Assembly: GCA_026874595.1 (NCBI GenBank)
Contig: CM049314.1
Span: forward strand, 29,153,729-29,217,728
Reading direction: 5' to 3'
DNA length: 64,000 nt
Source of the DNA: Sipunculus nudus
Taxonomy: Eukaryota; Annelida; Sipuncula; Golfingiida; Sipunculidae
In this document: positions 9,547-18,946 of the stretch, in pieces
Numbering within the stretch: the stretch's first letter is position 1
Layout of the letters: each line of letters starts with the position of its first letter
The notes under the pieces: generated by a model
Databases searched by the model: none
Seen by the model: the letters and a program-made list of their open reading frames with translations, nothing else
Told to the model about the DNA's origin: nothing
Translations under genes and position numbers: made by a program

Positions 9547-10369
9547 GGCTTCCAAGAGGGGTTTGCAAAAACGCACGACCGCCATCGGAATCGCTCGCGG
9601 CGCGCACAAGGCATTCAAGCTTTGGGTACGTCACCAGCACCGTACGTTCGCCACTAGCGTTTGTGTACGCCCCACAATGGAACATACTCAGCACCTGGTC
9701 CCATTTTCCAACAAGACTGTAACTGTGATCGGGCTGTAAGGGCAATTCCTGAACGCAGTATATGGTAAAATCCTTTCCGCAAAACACGTTTTCCTGTGAT
9801 GCAAATTGCACAACGCAATCAAGCATGTGTGGGAAGAAGGCCAATGCTGCCGCCACCAGATCACATATTAATTCGGGGTTCAGTTGCTCGACGAGTTCGG
9901 ACGCTGCTCGGTTGGTACACAGAAAGAACAAATCTCTCTGTTCTGATGAACTTGTCATAATTCCTTGATCAGTTCCCGTTGGTCTGGCACCGGGGTGTTT
10001 ATCGGGACACTCTAGCAGGACCTCCGCCACAGTGGAAACTGCACCCTGAACGCCAGTGTCGTTAAGATAGATCACGTTCCCCGGTCTCTGGACTGTTTGC
10101 GGGGATTTCAACTGGCATCTCACGTCCAGATAACACACACCGGAAATGTGTGGTCGGAAGCATGCAAACGATACATGACCGGGCCTACCTTTTGGTTTGG
10201 CGGTATCGTTACACGTCCCGGGTTCCCCATCGTTCGATTTGGTACACGCGGTACCATCCGGTCGAGGGGCTTCCACTTCGCGATCTGATATGACAGTCTT
10301 ACCCGTGCTGCAGCCTTCAGCTTCAACTTTCTCTGTCGCCGGGAGCGACGTGTTTTCGTTCGACGACAT
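9524..10369 (-). CDS. Paralogue family protein, upstream copy
   Basis: 281 residues from the ATG at 10369. The first 150 residues are low-complexity, rich in Glu, Pro, Thr, Gly and Ser, and look disordered. The conserved core begins at about residue 155 (RDLFFLCTNRA, then LICDLVAAAL and YCVQELPLQP) and matches the downstream copy at 8770-9546. Its stop lies inside the start region of that gene, so the two are transcribed in the same direction and partly overlap. Function unknown. The acidic, disordered N terminus plus compact core is common in viral regulatory or tegument-type proteins, but I cannot place it. Confidence 0.75.
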   Translation of the reverse strand: MSSNENTSLPATEKVEAEGCSTGKTVISDREVEAPRPDGTACTKSNDGEPGTCNDTAKPKGRPGHVSFACFRPHISGVCYLDVRCQLKSPQTVQRPGNVIYLNDTGVQGAVSTVAEVLLECPDKHPGARPTGTDQGIMTSSSEQRDLFFLCTNRAASELVEQLNPELICDLVAAALAFFPHMLDCVVQFASQENVFCGKDFTIYCVQELPLQPDHSYSLVGKWDQVLSMFHCGAYTNASGERTVLVTYPKLECLVRAASDSDGGRAFLQTPLGSHGDRGGY

Positions 10370-10427
10370 TTTTGTGCAACAGCCTCGACGGCGGCGTAGA
10401 GGTCTATGAGGGCATACCTACCAACCG

Positions 10428-10506
10428 CGATATTTATGAGGCTGTGGAAGTGCCGGTGCATCACGTGATCACATGTACCAGCGGCTGTCACATATATATA
10501 TATATG
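10428..10506. promoter_or_regulatory. Divergent promoter between 10369(-) and 10618(+)
   Basis: For the minus gene an ATAAATAT element lies near 10430-10440, about 65 bases before its ATG. A perfect 16-base alternating AT palindrome (CATATATATATATATG) sits at 10491-10506, almost midway between the two starts. The octamer TCACGTGA is at 10461-10468, and an inverted CCAAT (ATTGG) lies at about 10572 ahead of the plus gene. Confidence 0.55.
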
Positions 10507-10617
10507 ATGTGGTATCAGTCAACCCCCCCTCCAGATTTTGCCAAAAACGGGTTACACACGTGACGCACGCTGATTGGACGACCGTCAGCCGACTGGGCAT
10601 ACAAATTGCTCCTGCGC

Positions 10618-12900
10618 ATGCTGCCCGGCCATTTCTCTGATGCCAGTTACGCCGACATGCAAACCCCAAACGCGCACTGCTATTCAGAAGGTCTAGCCAT
10701 ACGCGTTGATGAGCTTTTGTCCCTGGTGCAAACAGGTCTCAGGAGGAAAGACATCCAACACGTGTTGCAGGCCACCGATGAACTGTTAGGATCAAGACGA
10801 CCGCCCAAACTAAAATGGAAACACGTTGTAAAGTTCCTGCTGGAAGACCATTGCTTGGCACCGGCGCGTGTTTTCACGTTAGTGGCCGATTTGTCAAATG
10901 CAACGGGGAGCAAGTCGAAACGCAACATGAGATCTGTCATTGAAACTCTGTTGGACGTGAAAACATCTCGTGTAGCTGTGTGCATGTGTACCGCGACTTT
11001 GACCCCTCCCTTCCTGCACCCGAGAACCCCGCTTCCACCGATGAGGGTGTTTCAACCGGACGCAACTCTGATACCGTTGGTGGAATCGGAACCAGGGACA
11101 ATGTCCGCCGCGCTCGCCCTGACCAATCTGCTGCGGGCATGGCGTGATTGGAAAAACAAGGTGGAAGAATGTAACGACTGGGACGTGAATCCGATCGTGA
11201 CCGGTGACACGAAAGACGACATCGCGGTTTGGCTGTTGTCAGCAGCCAGACACGTAGCCATGTGCATGACGTGCTGTCCGGCAAAGGTCACAGACGCAGG
11301 GAAGGCAGTGTTGCAGAGTAAGCCACACGGGAAACCACAGCTTATCGACCTGGTGCTGTCTCTGCTACAACGGGAGGCCATAGCTGACCGGGACAGTTAC
11401 ATGCAAGTGTTCATATCGGCGTGTGGCAAGTTTGCACGATACGGTGACCCTGTTTTGATTCTCTTCTGTGTCGTGATCAGGTACCTGATGTGCATGTGCC
11501 CTCCTGCACTGAAGAACCGGAAAGGCGGCCGGGGGCAGCTTGTGAACCACGACGCTTCCAAAACGTTGCTGGTCGACGAGGTGTTGGTTAAACCAAAGTC
11601 TCTACCACCTTTGAACGCGATGCCTGACTACGCCATCGACCGCACAACCAGACGGGGCAGGACGGGACGCAGCGTCCCACAGCCACCAGGGTTGGTTACC
11701 GAGCGTGCAGCAGACCCCACCCACTGTACAGAGTTTTACGGTGCCCGGCGGAAACGTTCGCACCAGTCGATGGAACATTACGCCGAATTGTATCCCGTTA
11801 TTACAAACCAGTGGGTGTGTACCAGACTGAAGCGGCCACGCAAGACCCACACACGCGGGGGTGGAAACCCTGCAACAGAGGTATGCAAACGACTTAGGAA
11901 ATGTTTCCCATCCATGACCCAACCATGTGACAGCGACGTTTATGGGCTTTCGTTGCCCAAGTGTGATCGCTTTTCCCGGAAAAGGAAGCAAAAAGACACA
12001 GGTGACGCAGACGCTAAACGCCCCAAATGCCACGAGGTAACATGTGGACCAGTTCGAATGACCCTTAACTGCAGATGTCCTGCTGACATACTGAAACAGC
12101 GTTTCACATCCATCACAGAACTAGAAGAGGTCATGAGCCGCCTGCCTCTGTTGCATGTGCCGCATCAGAAAACGAAATCGTTCACGAGAGCTGATTTGAA
12201 ATCGCAGCAGGTGTTCAAAGGCCCCATGCTCTATCACGACGCAAAACAATTGGCGTTCAGGCACGCAGCCATGAACATTTTCCTCGGGGACAAGCACACT
12301 CCGGGCTGCGTAGAGTTTTTCTGTAACGGCGTGATGTCGTACATGCAGACCAACCTGCATATTGCCTTCGGATTGGAATACTCTTACGTATGCGGCAGCC
12401 ACCACACATTTTACAACCATTTTGCCGACGGTGGGCCAACGGGATGTTTTGTCATTGACCATAACGAGCTGGGTCTCGCGCCCCTGCACAAACTGTCGGC
12501 TGACGACGCCAAACGCTTGCCGCTATCTTTATGGCTTCATTTGGCCTACCGGTTTGTTCTGCGGATCAGTATATCACCTCAAAACACGTTGTTGGTGGAC
12601 CGCAACACGGCCTTCGCCAATGCAACCTTTCTCAACGAAAGGAGACTCCCCGTGCCCTACACAGCAGATCTGACTGAATGCCTGATGGGAAAGAACATAC
12701 CACAGGATGTGGCCAAAGTTATGAAAGAAACTGTGTCGAAGTACAAGACTGAACTGGCCGTCAAACTAAGACGTGCGTTCAAACCGGGATCACAGACGTT
12801 ACAAAACATATATAAACTGGCAGAGATGATGAAAGTAGATATACCGGAGTACGTAACCGGCACGGCTGAATTCATCAGCAAATTGATCGAAGCCTCCTGA
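10618..12900 (+). CDS. Hypothetical viral protein, 760 aa, basic centre
   Basis: Starts at the ATG at 10618; the frame extends only to a TTG at 10606. An N-terminal helical region (about 1-140) is followed by a middle part rich in Arg/Lys/Pro/Thr. That part contains several basic clusters, including FSRKRKQK and AKRPK near residues 460-480, which suggest nuclear localisation. A compact C-terminal domain spans about 510-760. In it, a 'CFVIDHNELGLAPLHKL' strand-turn followed by 'LAYRFVLRIS' and 'NTLLVDRN' recalls the catalytic-loop layout of lipid-kinase-like folds, but the expected catalytic Asp-Asn and DFG residues are not clearly present. I treat that as a hint only. Poly(A) signals at 13025 and 13045 follow the stop. 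Confidence 0.8.
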   Translation: MLPGHFSDASYADMQTPNAHCYSEGLAIRVDELLSLVQTGLRRKDIQHVLQATDELLGSRRPPKLKWKHVVKFLLEDHCLAPARVFTLVADLSNATGSKSKRNMRSVIETLLDVKTSRVAVCMCTATLTPPFLHPRTPLPPMRVFQPDATLIPLVESEPGTMSAALALTNLLRAWRDWKNKVEECNDWDVNPIVTGDTKDDIAVWLLSAARHVAMCMTCCPAKVTDAGKAVLQSKPHGKPQLIDLVLSLLQREAIADRDSYMQVFISACGKFARYGDPVLILFCVVIRYLMCMCPPALKNRKGGRGQLVNHDASKTLLVDEVLVKPKSLPPLNAMPDYAIDRTTRRGRTGRSVPQPPGLVTERAADPTHCTEFYGARRKRSHQSMEHYAELYPVITNQWVCTRLKRPRKTHTRGGGNPATEVCKRLRKCFPSMTQPCDSDVYGLSLPKCDRFSRKRKQKDTGDADAKRPKCHEVTCGPVRMTLNCRCPADILKQRFTSITELEEVMSRLPLLHVPHQKTKSFTRADLKSQQVFKGPMLYHDAKQLAFRHAAMNIFLGDKHTPGCVEFFCNGVMSYMQTNLHIAFGLEYSYVCGSHHTFYNHFADGGPTGCFVIDHNELGLAPLHKLSADDAKRLPLSLWLHLAYRFVLRISISPQNTLLVDRNTAFANATFLNERRLPVPYTADLTECLMGKNIPQDVAKVMKETVSKYKTELAVKLRRAFKPGSQTLQNIYKLAEMMKVDIPEYVTGTAEFISKLIEAS

Positions 12901-12949
12901 TAAGACTTGTTAGAAATCATGTCACAACTGCCAAACTGGACATTTCAAT

Positions 12950-13091
12950 ATGTACAGACACACACATATACACATATGTACAGACACACATATACACACA
13001 ATGCAACATCAAAACCTGCATACAATAAATATATTTTGTTTAATGAATAAATATCACATTGCACATTATGACTGTATGTGTTTGGTTTTAT
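12950..13091. terminator. Poly(A) signals and short CA/TA repeat between convergent genes
   Basis: A short duplicated element (TGTACAGACACACA with CATATACACA) runs from about 12950 to 13000. AATAAA at 13025-13030 and about 13045 serve the plus gene. TTTATT at about 13086-13091 gives a minus-strand AATAAA some 50 bases beyond the stop of the gene at 13140. Confidence 0.6.
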
Positions 13092-13139
13092 TTGGTTTTG
13101 TATCATGAGTGTTTTGTTTCATATAGGATACGACGAAAG

Positions 13140-15779
13140 TCAACGCGTCGCTGGTGCAGCAGCCAGGAGTTCGAAGATGTCATGACTCTGTTTTATATCC
13201 CATAGATCCCGCGCGTTTGCCTCTTGTGCGTCAGCGTCGTTTACCGGAGGCGTGTAGTGTCGCCTGGATATCAGCGTGTGTGGTGAAAAAGCGGGCCCCA
13301 CATATACAGCCTCCTCGAGAGCGTAAACCTCCCCCCCTTCCCCCGGACATAAATGTGACGGATCGGCCACAGACAGACACCGGACACGGTTCCCCGGATG
13401 GGCCAATTGGTGCGCCACAACAGCATATGCCACCAACCGAACCTTGTGCATGTGGCAGAGAAACCGTGTTTGCTTCAAACTGTCCAGACGAGTTTGGTTT
13501 TCGGCATCAATTGACGACGTCTGCGCTTCCTGCGCCCGCAACTGCTGCAACAGTTCCAGATACTGTTCCTGCATCACTGGGAACACATCCCCGAAGCGTT
13601 CCGCCTGACGTGACCCCAGTGCTCCCATTTCCGATTTCAAAGAGCAGAACCTCTCAACGTCAGCACGCGCAGACGCGGGGACGCCTCTTGCAGACCAAAC
13701 AGCGTGCATAACAAATCCCGCCCTGACGGGACACGCTGTATCCTCGTGCGAGTCCCTTGACATCCACATAGGGCCAAGTTGCAGGGACTTAGTCAGTTCT
13801 GAGGCCATCGATATGTTGACAGTTTCCAGCAGGGGCTCCCCGCAACTGACCTCCCACGCTTCAGCTACACGCGGGCGAGGAACACGGGACGGATCATACG
13901 GTGACCCGTCCCCAGGCACAAGCCAACCATTTTGCAAATCGTCGGGGTTCACGTCTGCTCCCGCCTGCGCGGAAACAACCTCTCGGAAGAGCTGCACTGC
14001 TTTGACACATCGTCTGACGGCGAAAAGTCCTGACAAGATCTCTTGTCCCGCTACGCGGGGCTGCATGCAACAGGACAGGTCTTCTTTCGCCCTGCGCAAT
14101 TTGCGCAACAGCTTTGCGTGCCTCGCCCTCACCAGTTTGCGGTGACGTTCGAAAACGCGCTCTCCCACCGATTTCTGGACGGAGTCTATGTCACATGACG
14201 TCATCTCCGTAACCAAGGTATCGATGTAATCATCAACGCAAGAACGTCCAGGACGTTCATTGTTTCCACATCCAACTGCTTGGTTGCCGACCCCATAACG
14301 CCTCCCTGTCACCCGCTCCAACATTTGCGCCAAACCCCCGTTTTTGCTACCATCCATGTTAATCCCTTTCAAGATGTCCCACGCAACAGCTTGTGGCGCG
14401 TCTTGGACTCCACGGTCCCTAGCTTTTTTTAACTGCTCCTTGATCCTAGTCTCGTGTTTGCGGGCTTCAAGCTCGGCCTGAGCGTCCATGGCCGCAAACT
14501 CGTTCCCCACGAGCTCTTCAACAGTCAACCCGTAGACGGGAACCGTGTACATGAGAACGGCATTGCCCGCGTAATGACCCTCGGTTTGCACGTCAGTGTC
14601 ACCGCGTTCACCACACCATCTAAAAATATCAGCCGAATTCCGCCAATGCGAGTCTATTTCCGAACGGGCGCGCCTCATGTTTTCCAACAACAGACGGGTC
14701 TTTTCTGCCACATGACTGTTACCCAGTCGCAGCTCCTTGAGGAGCCTGTCGTCTGCGCCAGAGGTGTTCCCGAAACCACAGTAATACCTGTCTTCAGTTG
14801 GGTCGACAGAGTTTATAGGACGTGGAGAACCGGCAGCCAGTGCCATGTCAGGAGCGTTAGGCAACTGGTTGACCGCGGCCACACGTTCGCCATCACCTGC
14901 ATGAGCAGCTCCATCTCTGCTTCGCTCCCGTTGACATGACCCGCTTCCTGCCGGTACATTTAACGTCTGGAAAAGATCATGCCCCGTGTCACATGACACA
15001 ATATGAGAACAGTTACTGGCACCTAACCTGGTTTGTTCATGTGGGTCGGCTCCTGCACGGGACCCATCTTGCGCGAGGGAATACGCAAAGGCCTGAGCGG
15101 AAACACATGCTAAACAACCCAGGCTCATATCCAACAGGTGGGGAGGCAATACCCAAACTGAAACAAACAGTTTCGCACATACTTCCTCTAGCTCTCCGAG
15201 GGCGGTAATAACCTCTTCCAGGGGGGTGCTGTAAAAAGCGAAATCAAGGTCCCAACAGCATTTCTGCATCTCGTGCACCGTCCATGCAGTGTTACTGCCC
15301 GTTGTGTGCCAAAACCGACAGTCCTCTGTCCGAAGCACAGAACGGAAGTATTTCTGACACAGCGACTCAACCTGCTGTTCCGTCAAGCCCTGGTTTCTAC
15401 CACACCTCGCGTCTCGCTGCATGTCTTGAGAGTTACGAACGTATTCTTCCAGACAGGAAGCAACGTGATCCATCTCGAGGGACAGTCGCGGCAAGAGCAA
15501 GGACAGTCCGTACGTGACACGCGATAAAGAACAATGCAGACTTTCACGTACAAAAAATGACATTTCCTTTGCCACACACGCGTTTGACCGCAAGCGTGGC
15601 AAACTCTGAAGCATAAGATCAGGATACACATGTTTTGATACGTTCACATCGATCAGCGCCGTCAACGTGTCCGCCCACAACCTGAGCCACTCTGTAGAAT
15701 CCGCGCATTCGAGCGGGTGCCCGACAGCTACACCGCGCTCCTGCACCGTGTGTGCCGATCGGTCGTCTGAGGAAGCCAT
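13140..15779 (-). CDS. Large viral protein, 879 aa, function unknown
   Basis: ATG at 15779, with a divergent spacing of only 76 bases to the gene at 15856. The N-terminal half has helical, Leu-rich segments. A Gly/Ala-rich linker lies near residues 240-310. A strongly charged segment near 420-450 (LEARKHETRIKEQLKKARD) and another near 545-575 (RHRKLVRARHAKLLRKLRRA) look like coiled coil or nucleic-acid-binding helices. The C terminus contains a helix-rich Gln/Glu segment. No membrane span or signal peptide. Size and helix content would be compatible with a portal or packaging subunit of a herpesvirus, but I see no diagnostic motif and do not assign one. The long intact frame and consistent codon use make coding near certain. 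Confidence 0.85.
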   Translation of the reverse strand: MASSDDRSAHTVQERGVAVGHPLECADSTEWLRLWADTLTALIDVNVSKHVYPDLMLQSLPRLRSNACVAKEMSFFVRESLHCSLSRVTYGLSLLLPRLSLEMDHVASCLEEYVRNSQDMQRDARCGRNQGLTEQQVESLCQKYFRSVLRTEDCRFWHTTGSNTAWTVHEMQKCCWDLDFAFYSTPLEEVITALGELEEVCAKLFVSVWVLPPHLLDMSLGCLACVSAQAFAYSLAQDGSRAGADPHEQTRLGASNCSHIVSCDTGHDLFQTLNVPAGSGSCQRERSRDGAAHAGDGERVAAVNQLPNAPDMALAAGSPRPINSVDPTEDRYYCGFGNTSGADDRLLKELRLGNSHVAEKTRLLLENMRRARSEIDSHWRNSADIFRWCGERGDTDVQTEGHYAGNAVLMYTVPVYGLTVEELVGNEFAAMDAQAELEARKHETRIKEQLKKARDRGVQDAPQAVAWDILKGINMDGSKNGGLAQMLERVTGRRYGVGNQAVGCGNNERPGRSCVDDYIDTLVTEMTSCDIDSVQKSVGERVFERHRKLVRARHAKLLRKLRRAKEDLSCCMQPRVAGQEILSGLFAVRRCVKAVQLFREVVSAQAGADVNPDDLQNGWLVPGDGSPYDPSRVPRPRVAEAWEVSCGEPLLETVNISMASELTKSLQLGPMWMSRDSHEDTACPVRAGFVMHAVWSARGVPASARADVERFCSLKSEMGALGSRQAERFGDVFPVMQEQYLELLQQLRAQEAQTSSIDAENQTRLDSLKQTRFLCHMHKVRLVAYAVVAHQLAHPGNRVRCLSVADPSHLCPGEGGEVYALEEAVYVGPAFSPHTLISRRHYTPPVNDADAQEANARDLWDIKQSHDIFELLAAAPATR

Positions 15780-15855
15780 AGTGTTTCACCGATTGTTCTT
15801 TTTTTTTGAAAGTCAACTCAGGCCGGACATCGGCCTCCGATCACCCAAATAAGGC

Positions 15856-17085
15856 ATGGCGGACAGAAACCTTGGGGTTATACCCCTGTCTCCGTGGACC
15901 ACATTCAACACACAGGAACAGACCCTGTCGCATGACCATGCGTCTGCCGGTTGCAAACGTTCGGATAACGTGAACGTCAATGCAATAAAGAGCGCCCTTA
16001 CAGTATGCTTATACAACCTCGGGGCCCCTGTGTCGATCATCCCGACAGGACTGTCCCAGCGTGAAGACGGGACACGTTTACGTCTACCTGACGGTTCAGA
16101 ACGCAGAGAAGGGTTTATGGTAGTGTCATGCCCAGGAAACACGCACAAAGCACGAGAAGTTCCCGCCAACTCCAACACAAGCCTTCCAATGGTCGTAAAG
16201 GTGGAAGAAGAAGGCGTACAAGCTTTGACACTGGAACATTCACTTTTCCCAGACAACCCTGATGAAATACCTGATAACTGCAACGGGGAAAAATATTCAA
16301 CAGACCAGCGTTGCAAACTGCGCCCTGTCACACAGGACAACCAAGGACCACCGGCGCGCGCTATACGTGTCGCAGCCCGTAACCCCTTAGCTCAAGTGGT
16401 TGGAACTCCCCATACGTTCAAACACTCAAACAGTTGGATGTCACTAAGCGCACGCCGCGAAATAGTCGAACATCTGGTCGATGCCGCCGGCTTCAAGAAC
16501 ATACCCGTATCAGAGGGTTTGTCAGAGGCATTGCGGGTGGTTTACACGGAGGCCCGCTGCACCCTTCCAACGTGTGTCGCCTCAGCGTATATGCGGAAGT
16601 CGTCGCGTATGCAAGGGACTTCGCATCCACGTGGACTTGTCGCCCTGCCAGCGAAATTGTTCGACGTAAGCTTAGCGGTCACAAATCACGTTCGTTTACT
16701 GGAATGTTTCAACATTGTTCTTTTCATGTACGAATTTCTGCAGCAGGCCAGAGATCCCTCCCAGTTACCGTCACAACGTTTTGCTTTCGTGTCAGGCGAC
16801 AGTAACGAACAGCTGCACTGCGAAGACCTGCTCGTCAGATTACCGTGCATGCTGTGCTTGTTGGCGCAACACAACCGCGTGTGGAACCCGGACTTGGTCA
16901 GCGCCGACCTGAACGCCATGGAAATCGCACGTTCAACAGCATGGGACGTAGACCAGGACCCACCCAACCCTGATACATTGAGCGTGGGAATGGACGCACT
17001 GCCAGACGGCCCGTGCGTGTACGTGGACGACCTGCCTTCTGACTGTTTTTACAGGGCGTGTTTACTAACCGGTTATCGCACGTGA
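15856..17085 (+). CDS. Hypothetical viral protein, 409 aa
   Basis: ATG at 15856, divergent from the 879-residue gene, sharing a 76-base intergenic region that includes a run of nine T. The first 190 residues are low-complexity and charged. A folded C-terminal half (about 200-400) contains Cys and Leu-rich helices such as LLVRLPCMLCLLAQHN. The next gene in the same direction starts only about 90 bases after its stop, suggesting a linked pair. I recognise no family. Confidence 0.8.
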   Translation: MADRNLGVIPLSPWTTFNTQEQTLSHDHASAGCKRSDNVNVNAIKSALTVCLYNLGAPVSIIPTGLSQREDGTRLRLPDGSERREGFMVVSCPGNTHKAREVPANSNTSLPMVVKVEEEGVQALTLEHSLFPDNPDEIPDNCNGEKYSTDQRCKLRPVTQDNQGPPARAIRVAARNPLAQVVGTPHTFKHSNSWMSLSARREIVEHLVDAAGFKNIPVSEGLSEALRVVYTEARCTLPTCVASAYMRKSSRMQGTSHPRGLVALPAKLFDVSLAVTNHVRLLECFNIVLFMYEFLQQARDPSQLPSQRFAFVSGDSNEQLHCEDLLVRLPCMLCLLAQHNRVWNPDLVSADLNAMEIARSTAWDVDQDPPNPDTLSVGMDALPDGPCVYVDDLPSDCFYRACLLTGYRT

Positions 17086-17176
17086 CGTGCCAGATAACAA
17101 ACCGCTTGTATATGATTCAAAACATCGCGGACCACTGCCATTTCGAATGACTTATCCGCGACAGAAACACAATAAC

Positions 17177-18283
17177 ATGGCTCAATGCGAAGCCATTTCG
17201 AACTTAGACACCGGCGTTCCCGGCGCTGCTGTCACCGTCGCAATGTATTCAAGCACCGGTGGGAATTTCCGAGCCGTCGTTTACGACTCAGAGGGGACAT
17301 GTGTCGTGTTAAACGTTTCCGATGGTCAACAAATCGAACAGTGGGCACCCGGAGAATGGTACCGTGTGTCTGGCAATTTCAAGCGTATCTGCAACGGCCT
17401 TGTTTTGAGTGTGAAAGGATTCGTGTGGGAGCGTCACCATCCGCCTACCAGTTGGTCGGAACTGACGTCTCAACAGCTCAATCTGAGGCGGTTACGTATA
17501 GCAGAAACCTGTAAAGAATTACTGACAAAAGACCAGCACGAAAACGGCACCTCATTCTGTGACATACCAGCCCCCGGCCGGTTTAAGTGTCACGTGGACG
17601 AGCACATAACAGTCGTCGGTCGCGTACAACTAATAGAAGATTCTGAAACTAGTAAATCAAAAAGGAAGATACGTACTCTCACAGCCGTTTTACCGGAAGG
17701 GGCATCTTTCGAGTGCGTCTTGTTCGACCCACCCGAACAATTTCCACACATGCAAGAACCAGCGGACATGCTCCTCCTCGTACGTGACACCTTGCTGACG
17801 AAAAGAAACAACACTTACCGCTTGTGTCCCCGTCTCTCGTGGCACGCTGTGATAGTACCAGCCGCACAAACTCATGACTTTTTCGTTGCCAGGTATGGTG
17901 ACGTGGGCGATGACGCGCAGCATGACACGCAGCCTCCCGGTCGTACACCATCATTCTTTAACCCTGCAGCCGTCCCCTGCAACGGGAAAATAACACATGT
18001 AACACACCCAGGCGACACACAAAAATGGGAAGGTCTCTGCAAGGTCACATTACACCTGACGGAGAGATACGGTGACTGTGAAAAGGGAGCATCATTTGAA
18101 TTGAGGTGCGACCCGTCGATGCTGTCGGACGCCGAAGTCCTCCCTCCTTTCTGTGAACTTTCGTTAGACGACGAATGCGACAGCGAAATTATATCACAAA
18201 TCGTGCCACCAGCCGACGTGTCCTGTTACTTGTACGGAGACGTCATTTGCGCGCTTGGGCTTTCAATCGACGCACAGGACTAA
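17177..18283 (+). CDS. Hypothetical viral protein, 368 aa, beta-rich
   Basis: I chose the ATG at 17177 (context acATGg); the in-frame ATG at 17147 would add ten residues, and the frame reaches a GTG at 17087. The protein looks beta-rich: 'FRAVVYDSEGTCVVLNV', 'EWYRVSGNF' and 'LVLSVKGFVWE' in the first 100 residues, then 'ITVVGRVQLI' and 'ASFECVLFD' in the middle. Alternating strands with a central 'W/Y-x-V-x-G' resemble OB folds of single-strand DNA-binding proteins. This is only a fold impression. It follows the 409-residue gene closely and may be transcribed with it. Confidence 0.78.
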   Translation: MAQCEAISNLDTGVPGAAVTVAMYSSTGGNFRAVVYDSEGTCVVLNVSDGQQIEQWAPGEWYRVSGNFKRICNGLVLSVKGFVWERHHPPTSWSELTSQQLNLRRLRIAETCKELLTKDQHENGTSFCDIPAPGRFKCHVDEHITVVGRVQLIEDSETSKSKRKIRTLTAVLPEGASFECVLFDPPEQFPHMQEPADMLLLVRDTLLTKRNNTYRLCPRLSWHAVIVPAAQTHDFFVARYGDVGDDAQHDTQPPGRTPSFFNPAAVPCNGKITHVTHPGDTQKWEGLCKVTLHLTERYGDCEKGASFELRCDPSMLSDAEVLPPFCELSLDDECDSEIISQIVPPADVSCYLYGDVICALGLSIDAQD

Positions 18284-18478
18284 CCTCCACGGAGAAGGGT
18301 CGGGATATTTGTAAATACTGCATTTTTCAGTCTCCGTGTAAGACGGTGTAACAGTTCATTACATTTTACCCGGAATAGTGACACGATTTCAGTGCTGAGG
18401 GCGATCCGTTTGGCTAACGACCAGAGCATCGCGCGGTTTGTATTTCCGGTCGGCCAGGTCACGATAAAAAAACCAAGG

Positions 18479-18646
18479 ATGCAGTGTAAGCCGCACGACC
18501 TGAGTGTGTCAGCCCTTTTGTACCTTGCCCGGGGACGTCGCCTCCGCAAATGTTACTGGGGTGCCATGATTTTTTTACTCTTCGGACTGACCTTTACAAT
18601 GATTGGACTCGGTGTGGCGTACAACAGGTTGTGTAGGAAAATGTGA
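18479..18646 (+). CDS. Possible small single-span membrane protein
   Basis: A 55-residue frame from the ATG at 18479 (the open frame reaches further upstream to a GTG at 18392). It has a basic segment (RGRRLRKC) followed by a clear hydrophobic stretch of about 19 residues (MIFLLFGLTFTMIGLGVAY) and a short basic tail, the layout of a small tail-anchored or type-III protein. It fills an otherwise empty 660-base gap between larger genes. Chance occurrence cannot be excluded because there is no homologue to compare with. Confidence 0.35.
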   Translation: MQCKPHDLSVSALLYLARGRRLRKCYWGAMIFLLFGLTFTMIGLGVAYNRLCRKM

Positions 18647-18859
18647 CCCAACGTTTAGTCGTGACAAATAGTATGCTATTAAACACAGCTGACATTTTGT
18701 TATTTGAGAAATGTAACGTGCGGTCGATATGATATCTGCGGGCGCAACATGAAATACATACACCATCGCGCACAAACAGAAGACAGAGGAAACGGATTTC
18801 AGCTAAATGTTTCTGACATTTATTCGATGAAACTGCGGGCAGCATTAAACCATGCAGAG

Positions 18860-18878
18860 TCACGTGAGAGTATAAAGG
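18860..18878 (+). promoter_or_regulatory. TCACGTGA element plus TATA box for the gene at 18947
   Basis: TCACGTGA at 18860-18867 is followed at once by TATAAAGG at 18871-18878. The TATA lies about 70-76 bases before the ATG at 18947, the arrangement expected of an RNA polymerase II promoter with a short leader. This decides the start of that gene. Confidence 0.7.
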
Positions 18879-18946
18879 AATCCATCTACAACAGGAATAC
18901 CAATACAAAAGTTGGGTTGCAGAAATATAAGCACCCAGTGAACAAG

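Noticed and set aside
18280-18549. 89-codon minus-strand frame opposite the small membrane-protein frame
   Set aside because: Starts with an Arg-rich run, lacks a promoter and overlaps the better plus-strand candidate.
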